DNA of 64,000 nt, taken from CAWFZT01 sp963820415. GTDB lineage: Bacteria; Chloroflexota; Anaerolineae; Anaerolineales; Anaerolineaceae. Position 1 is the first letter of the stretch, and the number at the start of each line of letters is the position of its first letter. A program made the position numbers and the translations under genes. The DNA lies in the NCBI GenBank assembly GCA_963820415.1, contig CAWFZT010000005.1, forward strand, positions 271,304 through 335,303, in the 5' to 3' direction. Of the stretch, positions 18,261 through 27,165 are shown one piece after another. The notes under the pieces are model-generated. The model did not search any database. It saw only the letters and a list, made by a program, of their open reading frames with translations, and was not told the origin of the DNA.

Positions 18261-19216
18261 AGTAATGCACTCCAAAGATGCTTAAAGGTGTTCGATGGAT
18301 TGCCATCTGCGATAAGAGTATTCAGTTGTTCCATTCCAATTTTTTGCACAAATTTCTCGGCTGATTTAATGATCGAAATTGCTGCACTATTATTTTCTAC
18401 CGGGTTGACCCCACGCGAATAAACATCATAAGACAACCATCCTTTCCAATCCAGCCGATCAAGGTAGTACATGGTCTCGATTAAATCCCATAAGTTTATC
18501 GAGCCAGGAAGCATATCCCAATCCCATTCACGGCCATTATCATTGAAATGGACATAGAATAGGCGGCCGGTTTGAGCTGCAAATGTTGCGACTTCAGCCG
18601 GAGTCTCCTTAGCGATTAAGGCGTGCCCCACATCCATAGTCACGCCCAAATTTGGTGAATCAAGCCGTTGACATAAGTAAAGGGCCCTTCCCATATCCCC
18701 CAAAATATTATAATTGCGAGATTCGTTTAACTTGTATTCCAGACTCAACCGTACATCTTGCCGGTGCTTCAGCCCTTCTGCGATTCCTTCTTCGAGCCAA
18801 CCCCATTGCTTGAGGTAATCTACCTCAAAACAATAATTATGACCATCAATCAAAGGGCAGCATGAAACCATGTATGACCCTAATTCTGCAGAAATGTCCA
18901 TTGCAATTCTTAATTCGTCAGTAGCTTCTGATCTTATCCTGGGATCTGGTGAGGTAAAAGAACCTGATTCCCATTGTTTAAGCGACTTAACATTTAGATT
19001 AACCGCCGATACCATCAATCCACTTTCTTTAACCAATTGAATTGTCTTACCGATATCCATAAATTCAGTCGGGTAAACAATTTCAATCCCTTCAACTCCG
19101 TCTACTTGTTTTGCCATTGCTAATCGTTGTTCGAGATCTTTTGAGGGTTGATATTCGTGAAATCGGTCGGCTGTATGCCCGAGCATCCCTAACATCACTG
19201 AGTGCTTTATTTCCAT
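18257..19216 (-). CDS. Sugar phosphate isomerase/epimerase-like TIM-barrel protein
   Basis: 319 aa from the ATG at 19216 (a TTG at 19234 is in frame but less likely). Xylose-isomerase-like fold (AP endonuclease 2 family) with metal-ligand positions visible: Glu in LSLEYKLNES, Asp and His in VTMDVGHALIA, and His in YVHFNDNGREWDWD. An N-terminal VDGVEGIEIVYPTEF strand fits the barrel. Likely isomerises or epimerises a free or phosphorylated sugar. It overlaps the lyxose isomerase-like gene and follows the BKACE gene in the same operon. Confidence 0.8.
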   Translation of the reverse strand: MEIKHSVMLGMLGHTADRFHEYQPSKDLEQRLAMAKQVDGVEGIEIVYPTEFMDIGKTIQLVKESGLMVSAVNLNVKSLKQWESGSFTSPDPRIRSEATDELRIAMDISAELGSYMVSCCPLIDGHNYCFEVDYLKQWGWLEEGIAEGLKHRQDVRLSLEYKLNESRNYNILGDMGRALYLCQRLDSPNLGVTMDVGHALIAKETPAEVATFAAQTGRLFYVHFNDNGREWDWDMLPGSINLWDLIETMYYLDRLDWKGWLSYDVYSRGVNPVENNSAAISIIKSAEKFVQKIGMEQLNTLIADGNPSNTFKHLWSALL

Positions 19217-19268
19217 AAATCTATTGCTCCCCAACGTTTGAAATTTCTAAATGATTACATGTTTTAGA

Positions 19269-20081
19269 TTAAATACATAGCATCTTGCGAGCTTCAGCAG
19301 GCGATGCTATTTCTAGGCCGAGTTCACCAGCTATTCGAACAAGCCGCTCAATCAATTGAGCATTGCTTTTTGCTAGATTTCCTCGCCGGTAATATGGATT
19401 GTCTTCAAATCCAGCCCGAACATGTCCACCGAGATTCATAGCCAGGGTCGATATCCATAGATCGTATCCGCCATGAGCGGCCCCACACCATAGAGAATTG
19501 GGAGGAATCGATTCACTGAGGAAAAGGAGGTTCTTAGCAGAAGCTGCCATTGCCCATTTTTGACCCAAGAGAAAAGTGTATAAAAATGGAGGATCGATCC
19601 AGCCTTTTGAAGCCAATTCTACGGTAGAAGCAATCATACCAACTTCAAAGATGGCTATATCAGGCTTAATGTGACGGCGATGCATTTCCTGGGCCCAAAA
19701 ATCGATGTCCTGAGGAGAATTTATATATACATCTCTCTCAAAGTTCACTGATCCGGGATTTAATGATGCCATTTCGATATCTGCCTGCAAAGAAACCGAT
19801 CGTTCTAAAGGCGTGAGTGTGTTAATGCCGCCAGTAGAACCCTCAATGATAATATTACATCGCTCACGGATCAATCTGACCGTACGCTTGAAGGCTGAAA
19901 GCTGAACTGTGGGTTGCCCTTTTTCATCCCAAACATGTAAGTGGACTATGTTTGCACCTGCATTGTAGGACCTTACCACTTCATTTGCGATCCCTTCAGG
20001 AGATAAATCCAGGCCAGGGATTTCAGCAGCTATAATTGATGGTATACAAGGAGCAACTGTTACAAGGAGTTTACCATTCAT
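19269..20081 (-). CDS. Beta-keto acid cleavage enzyme (BKACE, DUF849 family)
   Basis: 270 aa, slightly shorter than many members. Hallmarks: N-terminal TVAPCIPSI, zinc ligands in NIVHLHVWDEKG, IEGSTGGINTLTP, FEVGMI and LWCGAAHGGYD, with RAGFEDNPYYRRG near the end. The family cleaves a beta-keto acid with acetyl-CoA to give acetoacetate and a CoA ester; substrate varies and cannot be read here. Start ATG at 20081 behind GAGGG. It sits between the broken URO-D-like gene and the isomerase genes. Confidence 0.85.
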   Translation of the reverse strand: MNGKLLVTVAPCIPSIIAAEIPGLDLSPEGIANEVVRSYNAGANIVHLHVWDEKGQPTVQLSAFKRTVRLIRERCNIIIEGSTGGINTLTPLERSVSLQADIEMASLNPGSVNFERDVYINSPQDIDFWAQEMHRRHIKPDIAIFEVGMIASTVELASKGWIDPPFLYTFLLGQKWAMAASAKNLLFLSESIPPNSLWCGAAHGGYDLWISTLAMNLGGHVRAGFEDNPYYRRGNLAKSNAQLIERLVRIAGELGLEIASPAEARKMLCI

Positions 20082-20171
20082 AAAGGTTTTCCCTCTTTAT
20101 TCGATGTAAAGATACATCGATTAATTTAATCTCATTACTTCTATCAATATTCCTCATGGCAATCTGATTAG

Positions 20172-21062
20172 TTAGTTCAAGGATAAGCTCAATATTTCAG
20201 AGCGGATTGATATATTTGATCCGGCCTCTATAGGATCTGGGATGATATCAAAGAAAGCACCACAGGAATGCATAAAAAGTTTGGTCTTCGTTCGTAAATG
20301 AATAAATTCATATATTCTTTTATGGCATGGCTTGATAAATTTGCGGTACATTTTTGGATATGATTAATCCGGTCTGTGTTACTATGTCATCTCCTTGACA
20401 CACGACTTGTACTTGATCGCCGACTGCAGCCAGATACACATCCCATAATCCAATTATTATTTCTGTGATCTTTTCCACCAGGACCGATGTAAATTCTGAA
20501 TTTGTAGAAAGATCGATCAGAAAATTCTCATAACCGCGTAATTTTACCGCCTTTTCAAATGGACCACGACACATAATATCAATAATAATGGCCTAATCGG
20601 AAGTCTCATAAAGTTTATTCAACTCTTCCTTCAACCTGTTGTCCGGATTGGGTCATAAGGATCTGGCCAAATAATTTTTCCTAGCGTATCAATTGAAGCA
20701 TCGACCAGGGAAACAGCCATTAAACTGTAATCGTATCCAACCCTCTTCCAAAGGATATGATCCTCATCATAAAAACTGTCGTCGGGCATTATTTTCGCCA
20801 CTGAACTAAGCGGTGATTTTTTCATATATATAGTACGAAAGTCAATTACATGGTGTTGTAAAAAATCTTACGGCAGTTTCGCGGTCCACTGATGAATATG
20901 GGACAATTGGAGTTGAAGATCAGGATTTAATTTCAGATATTTCCGTAAATTCTCATAAGCCGGATAAGTAATGCTCGTAACCGTCGTCCATGCTAAATCT
21001 ATAGGGACTTTATCAGGCTCTCTATGATTAATAGCGATTGTTACTCTTTCACGCGAGTTCAT
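20172..21062 (-). pseudogene. Uroporphyrinogen decarboxylase-like (methyltransferase family) gene, multiply broken
   Basis: The N-terminus MNSRERVTIAINHREPDKVP is the classic start of URO-D/MtaA-like proteins. The reading then jumps frame: SFYDEDHILWKRVGYDY at 20631-20825, CRGPFEKAVKLRGYENFLID at 20320-20574, and KLFMHSCGAFFDIIPDPIEA downstream to a stop at 20174-20172. The conserved HSCG motif is present but in a different frame, and the last ~80 residues are missing. At least three frameshifts make it non-functional. A complete relative lies at 38732-39838. Confidence 0.8.
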
Positions 21063-21113
21063 ATTGATTTAGAAGAATGGTAAGTTTTTTTGCCTGTTTA
21101 TACAATTACCAAT

Positions 21114-21971
21114 TTAGGGATTTAACCTGGATTCGCTTATCCATAACATGGCTAATAAGGTTTTATATACTCTCAAGAAATCATCGTTTGAATAAGAAAC
21201 CGTTCGATCGCCATTATATTGCACTTCTGGCATCCATGAAGCGTACCAGGCTATCTGACGGTCATTGAAATCCACTTCTAGTTTTATCGGTTTATCAAAT
21301 CGGCTTGGCTGTATTTCGCCAATACGTTCTACTGCGTGAAAGGCAGCTTGACGAATACACTGGCGAGCTTTTTCCAAAGGCAGGCAGCGCGTGCAATAAC
21401 GGGATAGCGCGTATTTTACAATTGCCGTTTCTATTTTTTCGCCGCTCCAGGTTCTCATCTCATCACATATTACATTATCTCCTGTAATTAGAACAGTTGG
21501 GATATTAAAATACCCTGCCAGCACCGCGGTTAATTGACTTTCCCCAACTGGCTCACTGTTCACACGCACTTCCCTTAATAGAGGCCAGTCCAATACATGG
21601 CTGAGGACTCCCGATTGTCCAGCGCGGGCGTGCATTGCGATCAGAAAAGCTGCATCATAAGATGAATTGAGATCCTCGTATTCATAAAAGATGATGGGCA
21701 TCCCACGTACTACCTCAACCGATGGATGCAGCTCATCTAGAACTATATTGCGATAGTCGAGGCCGTGGGAATCGTGTAAAACGAACTCAGTTGCGCCCGC
21801 TTTTATTGCTCCTTCTACCGCGGCGTTGACATCTCCAGTGAGCCAGGAGCGGGCCTTCAGGTAGTCTGGAGTTGCCTCGGGATCACCCACTTTGTTTCTT
21901 GGATACCCAGTTTCCCGGCTGGTAACAATACCCGATGCTCCCTCCATATCTACGGATATTAATATTTTCAT
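21114..21971 (-). CDS. M55 family D-aminopeptidase (DppA-like)
   Basis: 285 aa. Zinc-ligand motifs of peptidase family M55 are all visible: ISVDMEGASGI at the N-terminus, FVLHDSHGLDYRN, IAMHARAGQSG, and PVGESQLTAVLAG. Members such as Bacillus DppA hydrolyse D-amino dipeptides in the cytosol as decameric enzymes. It is the first intact gene of the minus-strand operon and its promoter region carries a dyad at 22287. Why a peptidase leads a sugar operon is unclear. Start ATG at 21971 after AAAGGATAACT. Confidence 0.88.
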   Translation of the reverse strand: MKILISVDMEGASGIVTSRETGYPRNKVGDPEATPDYLKARSWLTGDVNAAVEGAIKAGATEFVLHDSHGLDYRNIVLDELHPSVEVVRGMPIIFYEYEDLNSSYDAAFLIAMHARAGQSGVLSHVLDWPLLREVRVNSEPVGESQLTAVLAGYFNIPTVLITGDNVICDEMRTWSGEKIETAIVKYALSRYCTRCLPLEKARQCIRQAAFHAVERIGEIQPSRFDKPIKLEVDFNDRQIAWYASWMPEVQYNGDRTVSYSNDDFLRVYKTLLAMLWISESRLNP

Positions 21972-22280
21972 AGTTATCCTTTATCTAAAATACCTGGTTA
22001 AAATATGCGATTAGTTCTTTTACAAGCTTCAAAGATCGTTAATTGTCTAAACTCATCCGATTGTCACTCCGTCTTTGTCCAGCCATCCCACCAACTGAGA
22101 GAAAAAGGTCTCGTAACCTGCCCAGGAAACGAATTCAGGACTTCCCCAATGAGGCGCACAATATGAGGTATAGTATGACGAGGATAAGTGAAAATAATAC
22201 CAGAGGATAAAGAAGTAAATTTCTTCTTTGTCGTAGCGTCATTTCTTCTTCCCCGTTGTGGAGTAAAAATATGAAGTGGT

Positions 22281-22304
22281 TGTCAAACGTAAGATGTCTT
22301 ACGT
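22281..22304 (-). promoter_or_regulatory. Palindromic operator next to TTGACA
   Basis: ACGTAAGA-TG-TCTTACGT (22287-22304) is a dyad with 8-bp arms. On the minus strand it is directly followed by TTGACA (22286-22281), a consensus -35 box; the -10 is less clear. The position suits a repressor site for the operon starting at 21971, about 310 bases downstream. Confidence 0.4.
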
Positions 22305-22339
22305 ATTATTGTAATAATTAATAATCCAAAGTCAAGTAC

Positions 22340-22960
22340 TAATGGTCTGTCAAACATGAATCACGGGATAGAGGTGTTTTAGCTTGATCCGAGCATCGGC
22401 AGTGGTGAACCGCCAATCGACTTTGACAACTTTGGCATTTCGATCAATCTGCCAGGCTTTGACTTCTTTCTTCAAAGTGGTCTTATCCGGAATGCGCCGA
22501 GAAAGGCATTGGCGGATCAAGACACCAAATTCGATTTCAGCCCCATCCGGTGCAGCTCCGCAAGCCAGCGCAATCAGGTGTGCTTCTGCATTCCTATCCA
22601 AGCTGTTTTGGTATTCTCGCTCTGGTTTCTTGCGATTGATGGCTTTCTCCAGTCCTCCCTCCGTAAAGGCTTTGCGGAAATTGGTCACCGTCATGGAATT
22701 CACATCAAACGCATCACAGATGGCTTCGTATGACCAATTTGGGCCTCCTTCACTACAATCTGACTTGAGCAGAATTCTGGCTCGTTGTAATTTTCGGGCT
22801 GGCGCGCTGCCGGACAAGATTAATTTTTCAAGGTACTGGCGTTCTTCGGAGGTGAGTTTGATATAGTATTTTTGGTACATTTCCTTGATCCTTGGAGGGG
22901 TTTTTCTCCCAGGACGCAAGATCCGTGCCTATTGCGAGCTTTAGCTTTGACACACTACTA
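22340..22960 (-). mobile_element. Internally deleted IS630-family element
   Basis: Terminal inverted sequences share TGTCAAA and flanking TA: TAATGGTCTGTCAAA at 22340 and, inverted, TTTGACACACTACTA near 22946-22960. The ~620-bp length is about half a normal IS630. The enclosed transposase has lost its middle, so only the ends and both protein termini remain. Confidence 0.65.
22350..22919 (-). pseudogene. IS630-family transposase with in-frame loss of the catalytic core
   Basis: 189 aa against ~350 for the family. Residues 1-120 are the N-terminal HTH part (LTSEERQYLEKLILSGSAPA, ARKLQRARILLKSD, YEAICDAFDVNSMTVTNFRK). At about residue 125 (CGAAPDG/AEIEFGVL) it jumps straight to the family C-terminus (RQCLSRRIPDKTTLKKEVKA, DWRFTTADARIKLKHLYP). 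The intervening DDE region with both catalytic Asp is missing, yet the frame is kept. Starts with TTG at 22919. It cannot transpose by itself. Confidence 0.8.
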
Positions 22961-23105
22961 GGCCAACGGCGAAACTCAGCATTTTCAAACGCTCGACCAG
23001 TACTACATAAAAGGCGTTGCTCCGCTCAGGATGTCTCTCGACGGGATGTCATCCTTAATCTAAACTTAGACATCTTAAAATATCTTAATCTTTCCAAACA
23101 TCCTA

Positions 23106-23135
23106 TTGACAAGCGTACTCAATTTGTGCTATCAT
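23106..23135 (+). promoter_or_regulatory. Promoter of lacI-type gene and sugar operon
   Basis: TTGACA (23106-23111) and TATCAT (23130-23135) with an 18-bp spacer. The operators begin about ten bases downstream, at the expected start of transcription. Confidence 0.6.
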
Positions 23136-23145
23136 TTAAAACGAG

Positions 23146-23197
23146 CAACCGGTTGCGCAACCAGTTGCAAAAACGGTTGCGCAAACAAGTTGCGCAA
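23146..23197 (+). promoter_or_regulatory. Tandem LacI-family operators
   Basis: CAACCGGTTGCGCAACCAG starts at 23146 and ACGGTTGCGCAAACAAG at 23173. Both centre on GGTTGCGCAA, the CG-centred palindrome typical of LacI/GalR-family sites, and they cover the start of transcription. A third extra GTTGCGCAA follows. The same core forms the 28-bp palindrome at 45641. Confidence 0.7.
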
Positions 23198-23341
23198 TTT
23201 CCTTAATAACTCCTCTTTTCACTATCGATCAATGCTGCCCCTGCTTCTGACAGGAGAAGTTTTTTCTCCGGCGAAGGTTTCAGCCCGGGTGGCCGAAATG
23301 ATCTGCATATCCGTAAAGAGCCCAGTGCGGGAGACCGTTCC

Positions 23342-24337
23342 GTGAAGCGAGTAACGATCAATGATATTGCAAGGCTGGCAGGTGTCTCTAAAACCACCGT
23401 CTCGCATGTTATTAACAACACCCGCTTCGTCGAGGACGTAACCAGGCAGCGCGTACAGCAGGCCATCGAAGAATACGGCTACCAACCCAGCCTGGTGGCG
23501 CGCAGCCTGACTACCCAACGCACCGAAACTATTGGGGTGATTGTTTCGGACATGACTAATGATTTCTTCGGCGAGATGCTGCGCGGCATCGAAGATGTGC
23601 TCCAGCCGCACAATTACAGCATCCTGGTGTGCAACACCGACGAAATCCTGGAACGCGAGGACCATTACATCAACCTGCTCCTGCGCCAACGCGTGGATGG
23701 GATTATCGCCGCGGCGACGAGTAAGCGCTGGGAAGCCTTGAGCCGGGCGGATACCCTGCACACGCCTCTTGTGCTGGTAGACCGGCGCTACAACGGCTTC
23801 GATTACCCGTACGTGGGGGTGAAAAATCTCGAGGGGGCTTATCTGGGGACGCGCTACCTGATCGAGCATGGTTACCGCCAAATCGGCATTTTGGCCGGCT
23901 TCCAGCGCCTTTCCACCATGCGCGACCGTCTGACGGGCTTCCAGCACGCCATGCAGGATGCCGGCATTCCCTTACCTGAAGAGTGGGTGATTGAATCGGA
24001 GCTGAACATCCCGGCTGCCTGCGCGGCGGCACAGAAGATCCTGACCTTGCCCAACCCTCCCAAAGCCCTGTTCATGAGCAACAATCTTCTAAGTGTGGGC
24101 ACGCTGATGGCAGTGCGCGACCTGGGCCTGGTAACCCCTGGCGATGTGGCGCTGGTTGGCTTCGACGATCACCCGTGGGCCGAAGTAGCCAACCCGCCCC
24201 TGACAGTCGTGCGCCAGCCGGCCCGCCTGTTAGGGCAGAAAGCTGCCGAGACCCTGCTGCACCTGATCCACGACGAAGCCGTCGAAGAACCCGAAATTTT
24301 ATTGGATTGTGAGCTGGTGGTTCGTAATTCGTGCTAA
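23342..24337 (+). CDS. LacI-family transcriptional regulator
   Basis: 331 aa. N-terminal HTH and hinge RVTINDIARLAGVSKTTVSH and SLVARSLTTQRTETIGVI, followed by a periplasmic-binding-protein-like effector domain (IVSDMTNDFFGEMLRGIED, LVLVDRR, VGVKNLEGAYLGTRYLIEHG, ALVGFDDHPWAEVANPPLT). Start is GTG at 23342 with GGGAG upstream. It heads a sugar uptake and fucosidase locus and has operators over its own promoter, so it is likely an autoregulated repressor released by a sugar. A matching operator at 45641 suggests it also controls the exporter operon. Confidence 0.9.
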   Translation: MKRVTINDIARLAGVSKTTVSHVINNTRFVEDVTRQRVQQAIEEYGYQPSLVARSLTTQRTETIGVIVSDMTNDFFGEMLRGIEDVLQPHNYSILVCNTDEILEREDHYINLLLRQRVDGIIAAATSKRWEALSRADTLHTPLVLVDRRYNGFDYPYVGVKNLEGAYLGTRYLIEHGYRQIGILAGFQRLSTMRDRLTGFQHAMQDAGIPLPEEWVIESELNIPAACAAAQKILTLPNPPKALFMSNNLLSVGTLMAVRDLGLVTPGDVALVGFDDHPWAEVANPPLTVVRQPARLLGQKAAETLLHLIHDEAVEEPEILLDCELVVRNSC

Positions 24338-24387
24338 AAATAACCGGCCCATACTAGCTGGATCAATTTTTATGTGGAGGAGCACGT

Positions 24388-24918
24388 ATGAAGATTTACC
24401 CTGCCGTGAAGAATTGGACAATGGTTGCCCTGATCCTGGCGCTGCTGGGCAGTGTGTGGGGCCTGTCGGGCTGCAAAAGTGGGGGAGCCTTGAATGCCAG
24501 CCTGGCCGACCTGAACAAGCCGGTCACCGTCGATATCTGGAAGATAACTCTGAAGGCTCTGCCCATTTCCGAGGGTGTGGTTGGGGGTGGAGGGGTGAGC
24601 CACGCAGCCGAAAATGGCACCTACATTATCATTCCGGCGGAAGTCATCAATACAGGCACAGATACCACCCTGTTTCCGGAAGACCTGGTCTTTCTAAAAG
24701 ATTCAACCGGCAAGGAATGGCCCTTGACTAATTCGACGCCGCAGTTCTCTTATAAACAGACCAACCCGGATATTGACATTTTGATGGATTCGCCCGTGCC
24801 GGGCGGGCAGACGCGCAATACCGTGCTGATATTTGATGTTTCTACCGATGCTACCGGGTTTGTGATGGTCTTTCATGGTCACCCAGACACGTTGAGACTT
24901 GGCTACCCGGCCAAATAA
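24388..24918 (+). CDS. Lipoprotein with DUF4352-like domain
   Basis: 176 aa, start behind GGAGGAG. Signal peptide with lipobox WGLSGC near residue 29. The rest is one immunoglobulin-like beta domain: ENGTYIIIPAEVINTGTDTT, EDLVFLKDSTGKEWPL and GGQTRNTVLIFDVSTDA are typical of DUF4352/telokin-like domains. Lies between the regulator and the permeases in one transcription unit, so possibly linked to the transporter at the cell surface; role unknown. Confidence 0.75.
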   Translation: MKIYPAVKNWTMVALILALLGSVWGLSGCKSGGALNASLADLNKPVTVDIWKITLKALPISEGVVGGGGVSHAAENGTYIIIPAEVINTGTDTTLFPEDLVFLKDSTGKEWPLTNSTPQFSYKQTNPDIDILMDSPVPGGQTRNTVLIFDVSTDATGFVMVFHGHPDTLRLGYPAK

Positions 24919-24956
24919 GTCTGAAGACAGGCCATATCCTATTGGAGATTTTAATA

Positions 24957-25913
24957 ATGGCTTCTATAAAAGTCAATGTGCCCGAGGCAAAAAAGCTCAC
25001 CAAATGGGCTGAATTTAAACGAGCCTTCACCGGCATTCGCCGGGAGGAAACAATCTCGGGCTATTTGTTTATCCTGCCGAACCTGATCGGTTTCGCCACC
25101 TTTACCATTTTCCCGATCTTGTTCACTTTTTACCTGTCGACACAATCCTGGGACCTTTCGAAACCGCCTCAGTTCGTCGGGCTGCAGAATTTTGCCGCCC
25201 TGGGGAAGGACGACCTGTTCTGGAAAACGCTCGGGAACAGCTTTTACTACACCTTTGGGGCTGTGCCGATTGGCATCTTCCTGGCCTTCGTGCTGGCGCT
25301 GCTGCTCAACCAGAAGATCAAGGGCGTGATCCTCTTCCGCACCATTTATTTCCTGCCGCAGGTTACCCTGGTGGTGGCTTCGGCGATTGTGTGGAACTGG
25401 ATCTACCAGCCCGATTTTGGCCTGCTCAACTATATGCTGAGTTTAATCGGCATCCAGGGCCCGCGCTGGATTTATAGCACTGTCTGGGCCATGCCTTCGG
25501 TGATTATTTACTGCAACTGGATGGGCATTGCCCCTTCGGCGCTGATCCTGCTGGCGGGTCTGCAGGGCATCCCGGCCGAGCTGTACGAAGCGGCCGAGAT
25601 CGATGGGGCCAGCGAATATGGCCGGCTGCGCTACATAACAGTGCCTTTGATCACTCCCGCGCTGTTTTTCGTGGTGGTGACCTCCCTGATCGGCGCCATG
25701 CAGACTTTCTCGCAGTTCTATATCCTGACCAAGGGTGGGCCAAATTTCGCTACCACGCCGATGGTGATGTATATCTTCAACCTGGCTTTCTCATGGTTCC
25801 GCCTGGGAATGGCTTCAACCGTGGCGATCGTGCTTTTCTTCATTCTGCTGCTCATCACCCTGATCCAATGGCGGATTGCCAATCGTTGGGTGTACGGTTT
25901 CAGCGGAGATTAA
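24957..25913 (+). CDS. ABC sugar transporter permease (MalF/UgpA type)
   Basis: 318 aa from ATG 24957; GGAG nine bases upstream rules out an earlier TTG. Six membrane helices (for example GYLFILPNLIGFATFTIFPI and VTLVVASAIVWNWIYQP). The binding-protein-dependent permease EAA loop reads EAAEIDGASEYGRLRYITVP, where the ATPase docks. Pairs with the next gene. No ATPase gene is in this locus; in many Chloroflexota and Firmicutes a shared MsmX-like ATPase from elsewhere serves such permeases, which I infer here. Confidence 0.9.
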   Translation: MASIKVNVPEAKKLTKWAEFKRAFTGIRREETISGYLFILPNLIGFATFTIFPILFTFYLSTQSWDLSKPPQFVGLQNFAALGKDDLFWKTLGNSFYYTFGAVPIGIFLAFVLALLLNQKIKGVILFRTIYFLPQVTLVVASAIVWNWIYQPDFGLLNYMLSLIGIQGPRWIYSTVWAMPSVIIYCNWMGIAPSALILLAGLQGIPAELYEAAEIDGASEYGRLRYITVPLITPALFFVVVTSLIGAMQTFSQFYILTKGGPNFATTPMVMYIFNLAFSWFRLGMASTVAIVLFFILLLITLIQWRIANRWVYGFSGD

Positions 25914-25949
25914 CCTTTTTACCGGGTACGATTTTTCTGTAAGGAAAAA

Positions 25950-26852
25950 ATGACAACCACCACGTCCGACGCAGTCCAGCCTTCACCGCAAAAAAAAGGC
26001 TTCTATATTGGAAAGAAACGCCGCCAGTTGTATTTCAAGCTTCTCGCATATTTTGTGCTGGGCTTGGGAGCACTAACCACCATTCTGCCTTTTTACTGGA
26101 TGGTAGCCAGCTCGCTTAAGTCGCTGGCTGAGTTGATGCAGTTCCCGCCCACGCTTTTCCCGCTGCAACTGCATTTCGATAATTATGAGGTCGCATTCCG
26201 CATGATCCCCTTCGGCACATTCTTCAAGAACAGCGCCGTGGTTTCCTTCTGCGTGGCGTTCGGGCAGCTTTTCACCTGCTCGCTGGCGGGCTATGCATAC
26301 GCCCGCCTTCGTTTCCCCGGGCGGGATAGAATTTTCCTGCTCTATCTCTCGACGATGATGATCCCCTTTGCTGTGGTAATGATCCCGCTTTACGTCATCA
26401 TCAAAACCTTCGGCTGGTTGGACAACCTGGCCGGTCTGATCATGCCGGCGCTGGTCAGCGTATTTGGTACGTTCCTGATGCGCCAGTTCTTCTCGACCAT
26501 CCCCAAAGAGCTGGAAGACGCGGCCCGCATCGATGGCTGCAGCTATTTCCAGCTTTATTGGATGATCCTGACCCCGCTGGCGATGCCGGCCCTGGCTACC
26601 CTGGGAATTCTGACTTTCATGGGCACCTGGAATGATTTCATGTGGCCGCTGATCGTCATCAGCACCATCCCGAATAAAACGCTGCCATTGGGCCTGCTCA
26701 TGCTGGTCGAGCAGCAGGCGATCAAGACGCCCTGGCACCTGTTCAACGCCGCCGGCACTTTCTCGATCATCCCCATCCTGATCATCTTCACGCTTGGGCA
26801 GAAATATTACGTCCAGGGCATCGTTACATCCGGTCTCAAGGGTACGGCATAA
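25950..26852 (+). CDS. ABC sugar transporter permease (MalG/UgpE type)
   Basis: 300 aa, ATG behind AAGGAAAAA. Six helices, with the EAA motif DAARIDGCSYFQLYWMILTP at about residues 190-210 and the usual MalG C-terminus (IFTLGQKYYVQGIVTSGLKG). Forms the inner-membrane heterodimer with the preceding permease, 36 bases upstream. Together with the binding protein at 27166 it should import an oligosaccharide, probably fucose-containing judged by the neighbouring GH29 genes. Confidence 0.92.
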   Translation: MTTTTSDAVQPSPQKKGFYIGKKRRQLYFKLLAYFVLGLGALTTILPFYWMVASSLKSLAELMQFPPTLFPLQLHFDNYEVAFRMIPFGTFFKNSAVVSFCVAFGQLFTCSLAGYAYARLRFPGRDRIFLLYLSTMMIPFAVVMIPLYVIIKTFGWLDNLAGLIMPALVSVFGTFLMRQFFSTIPKELEDAARIDGCSYFQLYWMILTPLAMPALATLGILTFMGTWNDFMWPLIVISTIPNKTLPLGLLMLVEQQAIKTPWHLFNAAGTFSIIPILIIFTLGQKYYVQGIVTSGLKGTA

Positions 26853-26909
26853 GGAGGAGCAAGGGAAGAATACTAACTTGAGAAAAAGCGCAAGCAAAAT
26901 TAAAACAAA

Positions 26910-26946
26910 GGGGACCAAACGCGGTGTGTCATCCTGGTTGGTCCCC
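26910..26946 (+). other. Intercistronic hairpin
   Basis: GGGGACCAA (26910-26918) and TTGGTCCCC (26938-26946) form a perfect 9-bp stem with a 19-base loop, without a T tract. It lies between the permease and binding-protein genes. Such hairpins often stabilise or uncouple mRNA so that the binding protein is made in excess. The remainder of 26853-27165 shows nothing else. Confidence 0.55.
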
Positions 26947-27165
26947 AGAGACAGGCTGAAGGGATCGGCTTAGCAAGCTTATTACTTAAGCCGGGCGCCT
27001 GTAGGTTGATTTTAGCATAAATCACCGGAGATGGGTAAGACCGGAAGGCATGTGGAAAGTTGGAAGGAGGTGAATTGCGGGAACAGTATAGTCTAAGGTT
27101 CGTTGGAGAGATACAAAACGTTGTTCATCTAACCCATTCATTCACTCTGAAGGAGGAAAGTAGTC

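Noticed and set aside
23222..23947. Long minus-strand ORF opposite the LacI gene
   Set aside because: Shadow of a GC-rich coding region; the plus frame has a full LacI domain order.
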